This document shows positions 28,355 to 36,665 of a DNA stretch of 36,665 nucleotides, one piece after another. Numbering within the stretch: the first letter of the stretch is position 1; each line of letters begins with the position of its first letter. The notes under the pieces were generated by a model. It saw only the letters and a list, made by a program, of their open reading frames with translations, was not told the origin of the DNA and ran no database searches. The stretch is taken from NCBI GenBank assembly GCA_027943245.1, contig JANDJZ010000554.1, positions 1 through 36,665 of the forward strand. The letters are read 5' to 3'. Made by a program: the position numbers and the translations under genes. Origin of the DNA: Acanthamoeba sp. SK_2022b (lineage: Eukaryota; Discosea; Longamoebia; Acanthamoebidae).

Positions 28355-29413
28355 GGTCACGTGTATCCGCCTGCCCAAGTGACCACCTTCTGAGCCTTCG
28401 TCTCGTTGCCTCTCGCTTGGGTTGTGATGTAAACGTGGTGGACCTGAGAGAAAAAGAACGCAGCCGGCCAGTTGGTCGTTGTCTGGAAACAGATAAACAG
28501 CCGGGAAGTTAGTGACGCAGAATGGGGCAACGTTAGGGGCAGGGAAAAACAAAGGAAGCTTCGAGCGCTGCATAGAAGAGCATCGGGCACACATAGATCT
28601 ATCAACCCCCCCCCCAACCAAGACCCTCGGGCAACCACCCAAGGAAAGGGCCCGTGAACGAAAACGTGAAGTGGTGCGACAAGAGCGCAGCGAGAAGCCT
28701 AGAGAGGTCGTTTAGGTAGCGTACCTCCCAAGCGTGCTGTTCTTGGTAGGGACGTGGAGGGTGTGCTCGGACGCAAGCAGTTGCGAACTATGGCGGGGCA
28801 GGCACGGCGAAGTACGGGTCTCGACTGCGTTTAAAAGAAGTAGGCGCAGCGAGTGGTTGAGGACGCACACAAACGTATGCACTTCCCATTGGGCCCTGCT
28901 ACGTACACCGACGCAATCGAGACACCAAGACAGATCCACAGGTCGCTGGATTCGCCACAAAGGCGCGCGATAGCGTGTTTTCGTGGCTCTGAACGCGTCA
29001 TACCGCATTGTCCGGATCTCACAGATTGGCTACCCCTCAATTTTAAACGTCATTCGCGGCTTGTCGACACTTAATTGACAGTACTTCAAACTTGTTGTTT
29101 TGTGTGTGTGTGGAACTCGCCCCCACACACAGCGCAGAGAACGAGCCGAGCCGCCAACCAGCCCTTCCTTCTTCCTAAGTTCTCCCCGTGAAGATAGCGC
29201 TCAAATCCCCGGTATCGTGGCGCGTGACACGACGTGCCGGAGTGAAGCATCGACGAAATGTCATCACACTTCTTCAACCTGTGCAGCACGTTACACAGAG
29301 CGTTCTTTGCACAGTCGGAACTGAACGCTGAGCGGACAAGCGTTGTTGGGCTGACGCGGCAGTGCGAACCCTTAGCGTACAAGTGTGTGTGTGTGTGTGT
29401 GTGAAGGGAAGTG
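28355..29413. promoter_or_regulatory. GATA-gene upstream region and intergenic DNA
   Basis: CACGTG (E-box-like) lies at 28359-28364, directly upstream of the GATA ATG. A (GT)n run lies at about 29382-29402. The one-kilobase stretch holds several open frames in both strands, but none has protein character, splice continuity or family resemblance. I see no gene in it. Confidence 0.4.
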
Positions 29414-30029
29414 TCACACGGGAGTGCCGCACTCGGCGCAAAACCTGGCTGGAGCGCCAGGCAAGCGTGTGCCGCACTCAGAACAGAATTGCTTAACGTC
29501 GCCTGCTGCTGCTGCTGCTGGAGCGGGCGCGTAGTACTGCGGGGGGTCGTGGTACTGCTGTTGCTGAGGCGGAGAGTGGTATTGTTGCTGCTGCTGCTGC
29601 TGTGGCGGATTGTACTGCTGCTGATAGTGCTGTGTAGGCGGCTGCGACTGTTGCTGGAAGCGCTGCTGGTTCTGGTGAAACTGCTGCTCTTGCGCCTTCT
29701 TCGCCTTCTTCTCTTCCTTCTTGGCGTCCTTTTCGTCTCCTTTCTTCTCAAGCCTAGCAGCGGTCCAATACAGTTGTAAGCGTTGTCCCCATTTGTGGTC
29801 ACACTGCCGCTGATCAGCGATCACGCGAATTAGGCGGAAGAGGGAAGCGCACCATTTGCCAAGTTTCTCGGTCTTCTCGCCCACCTTCTTGATGATGTTA
29901 CCCTCCTTTTTGTCCTTCTTGTCTTTGGGCACTTTGTGCTCCTTGGGCGTTTTATGCTCTTTTGGCGGCTTGTTCATGACATACCCGGTGCCGTACGAGG
30001 GAGTGTCCGCTGCAGTCAGGTGGCGCAAT

Positions 30030-30066
<37 letters not shown>

Positions 30067-30429
30067 TGCCATTGCCATTGCCATTGCTTGCATAGGCACC
30101 AGCGCCATAGCCCTGACCTGCACGCTGGCTCGAGTAACCCGCACCGCCCCCGTGCGACGAGTTGCTCGACGGTACCGGCTTTTTGTGAGGCTTGGTGTGC
30201 TTGTAGTCCCCCGAACCCGTCGTTCTGAAATGGCAATGGGAGCAAGAGAATGAACAAAGAGAATTGGGAAAATCAGTTAGATGATTGGGAGGATGTGGAT
30301 TTGGGGGGGGGGATGTGGGTACCCGACGTTATACATTGTGTTGTTGCCATAGCCGTAGCCACTGGCACTATTGGCGCCCACAGTCGCACCCTGCCTTCTG
30401 AACCCACTACTTTCCTGGCTTGACCGCAT
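29414..30429 (-). CDS. Low-complexity protein with C-terminal zinc ribbon
   Basis: Three exons (30429-30323, 30224-29853, 29753-29414) join in phase to 272 residues. The N-terminus is Gly/Ser/Tyr/Asn-rich (YGYGNNTMYNVG, AGQGYGAGAYASNGNGNG) with a polyGly run. The centre is strongly basic (KPPKEHKTPKEHKVPKDKKD, KKEEKKAKKA). A Gln/Tyr/Pro-rich prion-like segment follows. The last 24 residues are a double CxxC zinc ribbon, FCSECGTRLPG then ARFCAECGTPV. Zinc ribbons of this short type are found in many unrelated membrane, RNA-binding or regulatory proteins, so function is open. The composition suggests condensate or RNA association (inference). Introns are 98-99 bases. Confidence 0.72.
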
Positions 30430-31294
30430 GCCCTACGTTTCGTTGGTAGAACAAACGATTCGAACGGAACCTTTCTTTCAGGAACGAAAAATTGCATATT
30501 AAAAGTAAAGAACGTGACTGTTTTTGGTTGAGGGCATTGCCACGTGACTTTATTGTTCTTCTTCCACTCCTTGTCCTTGTATTCCTGCATAGGCCTTTGT
30601 TTTGCATGTACAAAGGGTATCTTTGGGTCATGTACATCCGTTTTTTGGTTCATTAAAAGTGATGTTGTACAACATACAGTTTTTGGGCTATTGGTCATGG
30701 GTGACTTTTGCTGCTTGCTCTTTCCTTTCCAGTCTCATATGAAGCCCAGCTCCTCACATTGTTGCCAAGGCCTCACTCCTGCCATGATATGCTTGTAGAT
30801 CCACTGGCTTATTGTTGAACAAGAAGGGCTGGGTGGTGCCCATTGCACAAAAGCTATCACTGCACCTCCCAGACCATGGAGTCTGTGGTATGGCTGCTGC
30901 CTCCTTGCTTCCTCTTCTCTTCCTGGTTGCCCACATTCTTGCTTACAATGGGGTCTGGTTAGGTCTGACACTCAAGCTGGGGAGAAGAAACAAGCAACAA
31001 CTCACTCATTTCATCCCTTCACTTTCTTTCTCCTCATGTGAATTGGGTTTCTCAGCTTTGATGCGTAGAGCTGTAAGTGGGTATATGACCAGCAGGCAGT
31101 AGTACTTGTGCTTTCCTGCCCAGTACACTTTCCCTTCTTATACCCATTGTTAACTCCAGTCATGCAGGCGTAAGCGACTGCAAGGTGATATTATGAGGGT
31201 ACAGAGCTTTTTATGATGAAGAGGAAAGGAAGCTTTCAGAAGAAGAGGATCAAACACCTAGTCTTTGATCCGAGGAAGGAGAGGAAGGAGGAGC
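30430..31294. other. CpG-poor intergenic stretch
   Basis: From about 30540 to 31200 CpG is scarce and the sequence resembles the transposon island in composition. Short frames occur on both strands (for example a minus-strand frame reading MWATRKRRGSKEAAAIPQ at 30936) but show no domain or splice continuity. I found no copy of the 28-bp TIR here. Probably an older repeat remnant. Confidence 0.4.
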
Positions 31295-32609
31295 TTAGTT
31301 GTCCTTGTTCCTGTGGGTGGGAGACCTGCCACGCCACCACTCGGCAGCGTCGGTCTTGAGCTCGTTAATCTTGTCACCGAGCTTGTCCATGACGCCCTCG
31401 TCCTCCTCGTGCTGGGCCTTGTTGCGTTCGCCGGCACGCTTCATGCGGTTGGCGATGTCCTCGCCCTCGTATTTGAGCTCGTGCGATTTCTGCTTGCCGA
31501 GACGCTTGGCCTCGTTGATGGACTCCTTGGCGTCCTCCTTAGCCTCGCGCATGGAGTCGCCCATGTCTCGGCTCTTCCTGCGGGCCTTGGCGCCGAGGTC
31601 CTCACTCTTGCGCATGATGTCCTCCTCGGTCTCCTTGATAGCCTTTCCGGCGCGCTGGGCCTTGTCCTTGACTGTGTCGACCACGTACTCGCCGCTCTCG
31701 CGCAGCTTGCGGCCGGCGGCGTCGGCCTTCTCCTTGACGTTCTCCTTGAGATCGCGCGCGCTGCGACGGAGCTCCTTGCCCTCCTCGCTGAGCCAGTCCT
31801 GCGACTGACGGCGTTTCATGCGGGCCTGGTCGCTCACGTCGCGCATCTTCTCCTTGCCCTCTTCCCAGAGCTCATCGGCCTCCTCCCTGAGGTCGCGGCT
31901 GCGGCGCTTGGCCGAGTCTCGCATCTGGCGGCCGGTACGGCGAGCCTTGTCGCTGACCTCGTCGATGTCTTCGCGGGCCTCCTCCTTGGCGCGGCCGCCC
32001 ATGTCCTTGAGGCCTTCCCAGGCGCTCTCGCCCTTCTGCACGACCCACTCCTCGGCGTCTCGGGTCTTGTCCATGGCCTTCTCGGCCAGGTCCTCGCCCT
32101 TCTCGTACACGGTCTTGGCCATGTCGCTCATCTTGGAGCCCACGGCGCCCAGCACGCCGGCCGACGCGGCCGCGTAGTCGTTGAGGTCGCTCACATCGAG
32201 ACGATCGCAGATCTCATCGGCGCTGAGCCTCTTCCTGGCGCTCAGCATCCTCTCCAGATCATCACCGTAGTGCTTGAGGAACATGTGGCACTGCGCAAGC
32301 ATAAAAGAACGCGTCGTCAGGACGATGTTGCAGTGCGTGGCCGGAGGGGGCCCGCGAGTCAAGACGTACCGCCCGCTGATCCTCCTCTCCGAATTTGTAG
32401 CAGACCTCATCGCGGATACGCGAGTGCTCGAGAGGCAGATCCCTATCCAACAGGTTCTTCTTCTTCACGATGTTCGTCGCCCTACGACAGACTGAGATAA
32501 CATAACAAAGACAAGCGTCAGGTGAGCGCCCTCGCGGGGTAGGTGTGGTGGCTCAAGAGGCGAGCGTACTCTCATGGGCGTCGGATTGCTGGCTGCGGCG
32601 GTTATACAT
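31295..32609 (-). CDS. Saposin-like domain fused to long LEA/apolipoprotein-like amphipathic helix
   Basis: Exons 32609-32570, 32491-32370 and 32290-31295 join in phase to 385 residues. Residues of about 14-85 read ICRRATNIVKK...RIRDEVCYKFG...RACHMFLKHYGDDLERMLSA...SADEICDRLDV, which follows the saposin-B spacing (C...C...C-x3-hxxYGxxLxxhL...ICxxL). Only four of the usual six cysteines are visible. The remaining 300 residues are heptad- or 11-mer-like charged helices (KMSDMAKTVYEKGEDLAEKA, KAIKETEEDIMRKSEDLGAK, SMREAKEDAKESINEAKRLG), like LEA group 4 and apolipophorin helices, ending WWRGRSPTHRNKDN. No signal peptide is seen in this model. A TATATAAG box (about 32687-32695, minus strand) lies some 80 bases upstream of the ATG. 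Lipid or membrane surface binding, or desiccation protection, is plausible but inferred. Confidence 0.75.
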
Positions 32610-33176
32610 GCTTAGTGCTTGTGGTGTTACGCTTGGGTTGTGGGAAAGTTGTTGTTTGAAAGAGAGAGCGACTCCTTCGCCTCCGTACTTATATAGCCAG
32701 GGGTCGGGCTGCCTGTCCCCTCCCTGCCCAGCTTCGGTGGGAATTCAGGCGAACCGAAGCCAGGCCGGTATCCGCCCGAATTTCTGCCAATTTCCAAGCG
32801 TGTAGGCGTTTAAGCCTGGTTCTGGGAAGTGTTGGGCCTAGGGTAAACTGTTGGGCTGTGCGACAGAGGACTCTGGAGCGCACCAGGTCAAAAGGGCAGA
32901 AATGACATGGACGATCTGGGATCGCATTCTTCTGGCTTGCCGACTTCCAAATCTTGGCCTGAAATTTGTTCTCCTCTTTGTGTTGGTTCAAGAAAAGCTT
33001 GCTCCCACCCCTTCTTTTTGGTCTGATACCACAGCCCCTACGAACTCCCGGCTGCTTTCCCCAGCCGCTAGGAACCAATGAAACAACCAGCGGCAATGGG
33101 CCACCCACAACTTTAGTGTCTTTTAAAACCTCCAACCCACAAATACACACACCACACGACCGGACAAACTGAAGAT
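32610..33176. promoter_or_regulatory. Bidirectional upstream region, saposin-LEA / hemerythrin genes
   Basis: A TATATAAG box on the minus strand (about 32687-32695) suits the saposin-LEA gene. TTTTAAAA at about 33121-33128 precedes the hemerythrin ATG by some 50 bases. 567 bases separate the two start codons. Confidence 0.45.
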
Positions 33177-34104
33177 ATGAGGAGAAGAGCGACTCAAGTG
33201 GCCACCCAGTTCCTCCGCAGCGACGCTACTGAGGTTCTGAAGAAGGATCACCAAAAAGTGCAGGGCTTGCTGCGCACCATCATCTCAACTGCTAGTACGC
33301 TTGTTACCCTTCTCTCTGCCATCATCTCTACACCTGATATACATATCTGTTCTTTCCCCTGTGTGTAACAGTTGACAACAAGACCAGGAAGGATAACTTG
33401 AACCAAGTGGTGTATGAGCTGTCCCAGCACGCAGCTGTTGAAGAACAGGTATTTTTTTGGCGTTGTCACATGCTCACTCTTCAGATTTGTTTCGTTTAAG
33501 CTTCATCCTCACAACGTTGGCGGGCAGGTTCTCTACCCGACCCTGAGACACCTGCATGACAAGGGCGACGAGCTGGCCGACCGAGCCATCGAAGAGCACC
33601 TCAAAGTCAAGGTCCGTCTGTGTGCGTGGGCATATACGGAGGCCCGGGCTCGTTCTTCCGACCGGTGGTCTCACTTGACGGGTGCAGAAAGAGTTGGATG
33701 CCTTGGACAAGATGGACATCACAGACTCCAAGTTCGTGCCCACTGTGGAGAAGCTGGCTGAAGATCTAGACAAGCATATCGGAGAGGAGGAGTCCGATAT
33801 CTTTCCTGTTCTTCAACAGAAGTGCGTTCTCCTTCTTGCTCTTTGTGTATTCCAAGGTGGAGGCGGGCGTCCGCGTATCAGATAATTAAGGCACGAAGAA
33901 CCGCACCTCAACCCAAACGCACGCAGGCTGTCGAAGGAGGACCTCGACAAGATGGGGACACTCCTCGAGGGCCTGAAGACTGTATCGCCCACGAGGCCCC
34001 ATCCCCACATGCCAGCCACACCGCCCTATAACGTCATGGCTGGCCCTCTGACCGCCTTCCTCGACCGCGTGCGTGATCTCGGCCGGTCCTTCCCCAAGCA
34101 GTGA
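33177..34104 (+). CDS. Hemerythrin HHE-domain protein
   Basis: Five exons (33177-33294, 33372-33448, 33528-33611, 33688-33821, 33927-34104) join in phase to 196 residues. The four-helix metal-binding pattern is complete: KKDHQKVQGLLR (His 1), ELSQHAAVEEQVLYPTLRHL (H-x3-E), IEEHLKVKKELDAL (His), KHIGEEESDIFPVL (H-x3-E). This is the HHE cation-binding family, which holds a non-haem di-iron site. Known members bind oxygen or nitric oxide, store iron, or repair iron-sulphur centres; which applies here cannot be told. The C-terminus (SKEDLDKMGTLLEG then PHPHMPATPPYN) is the extended tail common in this family. There is no signal peptide; the N-terminus MRRRATQVATQFLRS is basic and could be a weak mitochondrial presequence. 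Convergent with the WD40 gene. Confidence 0.93.
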
Positions 34105-34309
34105 GCGCAAGCAGACACCTGTCTTAAATCGCCCTGGAAGGGCGAGTGATAATACTACTTATCTACATTACAATTGGCAGGCCTGTTTACAGTCCACTTA
34201 TTTGAGTCGTCCTCGCTCTCTGTGTGCACCAGCATTGCTTGGCTATCATCGATAAACCGTGTAAATGTGTGTAGTAACGGCAGGTGGAGCGAGCTAGTGG
34301 CCCTTTCAG

Positions 34310-36355
34310 TCAAGCCGCAGCAGTTTCCACAACACTGGGAAGGGCAAGTCTGGACACACCGCCGAGGAAAGGGGGTGAGTCTAACACACAAGCATACCGC
34401 ATCGGGGGGCACTGGTGTCGCCAAGGGGCACGATAAACAGCGTAGCGTGTGGAGTGGGGGAGGATACTGGACTTCTCTATCCAATCGTCGACGTTCCAGT
34501 GCTTCCAGGGCTTCACGTTCTTGTTGCGTTGAATGGTTCGAATGCAAGCGTCAACCAGCGACTCACACTTGGGGAGCCGTACTTCCAGGAAGCCTCGATT
34601 GGCGAGCCCTGCCAGCAGAGACCACATCAGCGCGTGGGGTCGCTCGGAGCCAATGAACGAGAACGATTGCCTACCTACGACGAGGGACGAGCAGTCGGAG
34701 GTAAAAGTGATGCCGGTCGCGTTTACATTCATGAACTGCAAGTGCATGAGCCGAGTGAAGTTCATCTTGCTGTCGTAGGAGAATATATATATGATGGTGT
34801 CTGCACACAGCGCGTGTCAAGTCAGAGATGAGCATTCGCGATACAGCAGCAGCAGCAGCAGCACGGAAAGGTAATCAGGAAGTAACGTACAGCCATCTAC
34901 GGCCGAGCGATTCTTGAGGGCTACTAGGAGTCTGCTGCACTCAGGCCCAAACTTGGCTGCCTTGTACGGCGCATCCTGCGAGATTCCGCAAGGTCAGGTA
35001 TGCCTCGGCCACCCAGTGTGGCAGGGGGACGTACGGTGGTGTTGAGGTCGGCCACAACTTCAAGCGAAGTGACATTACCGATGAAGCACGAGGAGCTGGC
35101 GTCGTGGCACACCGCCACATGCTCAGACTTGGCGTCCCATGTCACGTGCTGCCGGAGGGCATGAGAATCGAGCGCAGCGGAACCATGGGGAGGCAACACG
35201 CACTCTGGAGCTGTTGAGCTGGGCGTGCCATGGCAGCAAAAGTGTCCGAAGCGCACCGAAGCCATGGGTCACTCCCCGCTCGTCGGTGAGGGAACAGAGG
35301 TAGACGTTCATCCCCTCCCCCACAGCCACCAGCCATCTGTCCGGCGTTGGCGCGGTTGCCGGTGTTTGTTATTATTGCTTTTCAAATAAGAAACGCCCGT
35401 TGTAAAAATAAAATAAATTAAAATCGGGAGAAAAAACAACAAAATAGGGAGGGGGGGAGGAAAATAATTGAGTGTACCTTCCATCGGGGCTTGTGGTGGC
35501 CGAGGCGACAGAAGTGGGGTAGGTAAGCTCGGTTACCTTTTGGCCAGTTCTCAGGGAATACACTGGAGATCGGTTAATTTTTGGGGGCCAAACAGCACAG
35601 AGAAACCAAGACTCACCTCGCACAACGCCAGGCTTGGTCGGTATGCTGGGGGTGACCAGGATGCGGATGTCTTCCCCATGCTTGTAGATGTGAATCGTGC
35701 CGACCTTGGGAGGGGTTGGTTGCGGCCCAACTTCGAGACAGACACTGCCCACCAACATTCTCCACCGTTCAGTCACAACCGTTGCCGTGGATCATTCGCC
35801 AGTAGTAGTAGGCCGTGTGGGTGGTTGGAGGGGGGGGGTACTTCTTGGAGAGCACATTCCAGACTAGGAGGCTGTTGTAGTGGCCAGCCGCTACATAACC
35901 GTGGCCCACAGCCAGTGCCGCAAACCTCTCGGCCGTGGCAAACACTATGGATGCCTGTCAAAGATCCAGCGCACGTGCCCCGGTCGTGCCTGAACGTTCA
36001 GCTAACGGGGAGGCTCTTTGGGCCAAGGCGAGGGAGGAGAGCGTGCCTTGCGCTGCTCGAGGTCGTAGCAGGCCACTCCACGATTGCACAGGTAGTAGAC
36101 CTTCTCTGGGGTGGTGCCGGCGTGCACCGAGTCGGCCACCTGGAAGTGGGCTAGTTCACCACAGAACCCAAAGAGTGTCAGGGCCCCTCCCGCCCCAAAG
36201 ATCAAGCCGAGGCGCGCGGGTGGTGTAGGGGGAGGCCTACCCAATACGGGGGCTGTGTCACCAGAGAAGCCAAAGTGTTCGATGGTCTCCCACGCGTCAC
36301 GGAGGGGGCTCTTGAAGGCGGTCATGCTGCTGGGGAGCCGCACAGGCGCTTCCAT
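34310..36355 (-). CDS. WD40-repeat protein, DUF2415 type
   Basis: Ten exons join in phase to about 450 residues: 36355-36241, 36186-36047, 35954-35842, 35759-35617, 35562-35478, 35336-35204, 35148-35035, 34975-34891, 34800-34675, 34608-34310. Propeller-like blades include FAALAVGHGYVAAGHYNSLL then VWNV, VYSLRTGQKVTELTYPTSVA then SATTSPDGRWLVAVGEG, VTWDAKSEHVAVCHDASSSC and GITFTSDCSSLVVGLANRGF. The TYPTSVASATTSPDGRW-VAVG block corresponds to the conserved segment of fungal and plant WD40 proteins carrying DUF2415, and VYYLCNRGVACYDL matches their VYLMSQYSVMHWS segment (from memory). Molecular role is unknown. The intron 36046-35955 appears to use a GC donor (AAG|GCACGC). The last exon's end is uncertain: another intron starting near 34400 is possible. 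Confidence 0.7.
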
Positions 36356-36665
36356 ACACGAACGAAACGCGACTTTGCTCTCCTACGACGGCGGCGACGA
36401 CAAAGAACAAGTAGCACCAGCAACAACACAGTGTGCGCTTCCCGGAGAAGGAGCCAGCTTGGAGCACAAGGCACGGTCGGCACCGCACGCCTGCTAACGT
36501 CCTATCAGGCCGAGTTGAGGCGATAGCGTGCGTGGTGGACGCCCTACCGCTCGTGCGTTGTATGTGGTGCAGCGACGCAACTGGCTGGCCCCAGCTCGGG
36601 GCGTCACCAACCGCACGCGCTCCCTCCACCGCCGTTTCGGCCGCAGCGCACGGGGCTTATTCTAC
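36356..36665. other. Upstream region of the WD40 gene
   Basis: GC-rich sequence to the window edge. An open frame on the minus strand continues through here, but it is not in phase with the WD40 model and lacks protein character. No feature can be supported. Confidence 0.4.

Noticed and set aside
27119..28642. Single-exon reading of the GATA gene from an upstream ATG
   Set aside because: Reading through 27441-27524 breaks the GATA finger, while splicing restores C-x2-C-x18-C-x2-C. The first 96 codons upstream of 28354 have no protein character.
29086..29802. A 238-codon Arg/Ser/Thr-rich open frame on the minus strand
   Set aside because: It overlaps the last exon of the zinc-ribbon gene in another frame. 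The zinc ribbon CxxC pairs and phase-consistent introns support the other frame.
31265..32500. A 411-codon Leu/Ala/Val-rich open frame on the plus strand
   Set aside because: It is the antisense shadow of the saposin-LEA gene; GC-rich codons of charged helices read as Leu/Ala/Gly on the other strand. It has no domain or start context.

Overview
This is a chromosome end from a eukaryote, most likely an amoebozoan close to Acanthamoeba (inference). The window opens on a telomere array of CCCTAA repeats. It carries intron-dense, GC- and CpG-rich genes with short introns, many with GTACG-type donors. Its gene set (RFX factor, MAT1, GATA factor, AIM41-like protein, Rho-like GTPase) and absence of operons or ribosome binding sites rule out bacteria. 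Species was not tested by search.

Layout. 1-271 telomere. 272-1528 CpG-poor subtelomere with an ankyrin-type gene fragment. 1529-5502 (-) RFX transcription factor. 6029-7204 (-) acidic protein of unknown function. 7299-9143 (-) MAT1, the RING subunit of the CDK-activating kinase/TFIIH. 9397-15845 (+) a roughly 30-exon gene for a large helical protein that I do not recognise. About 15880-22526 CpG-depleted island made largely of DNA transposon. 22527-22598 (-) tRNA-Arg(ACG). 23336-24649 (+) atypical Rho-like GTPase. 24906-25815 (+) O-methyltransferase. 25916-26628 (-) mitochondrial GatB/YqeY-domain protein. 27119-28354 (-) GATA factor. 29414-30429 (-) low-complexity protein with C-terminal zinc ribbon. 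30430-31294 second CpG-poor stretch. 31295-32609 (-) saposin-like/LEA-like protein. 33177-34104 (+) hemerythrin-domain protein, divergent from the previous gene. 34310-36355 (-) WD40 protein of the DUF2415 type.

The most distinctive system is in the island. A 5.3-kb element (16718-22036) has 28-bp terminal inverted repeats and a 4-bp target duplication (GTTT). A 0.8-kb element (18237-19032) with the same termini and its own duplication (CTCT) sits inside it and interrupts the coding sequence of its DDE-type transposase. Removing the small element and one CTCT copy restores the reading frame across the junction. The large element also carries a divergently oriented ParB-like reading frame. Both coding regions are decayed.

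Host genes are mostly unlinked housekeeping or regulatory genes. Two divergent pairs (MAT1 / large helical protein; saposin-LEA / hemerythrin) share short upstream regions and could share regulation. Exon joins were worked out by eye from GT-AG signals, reading phase and family resemblance, so individual boundaries may be wrong.
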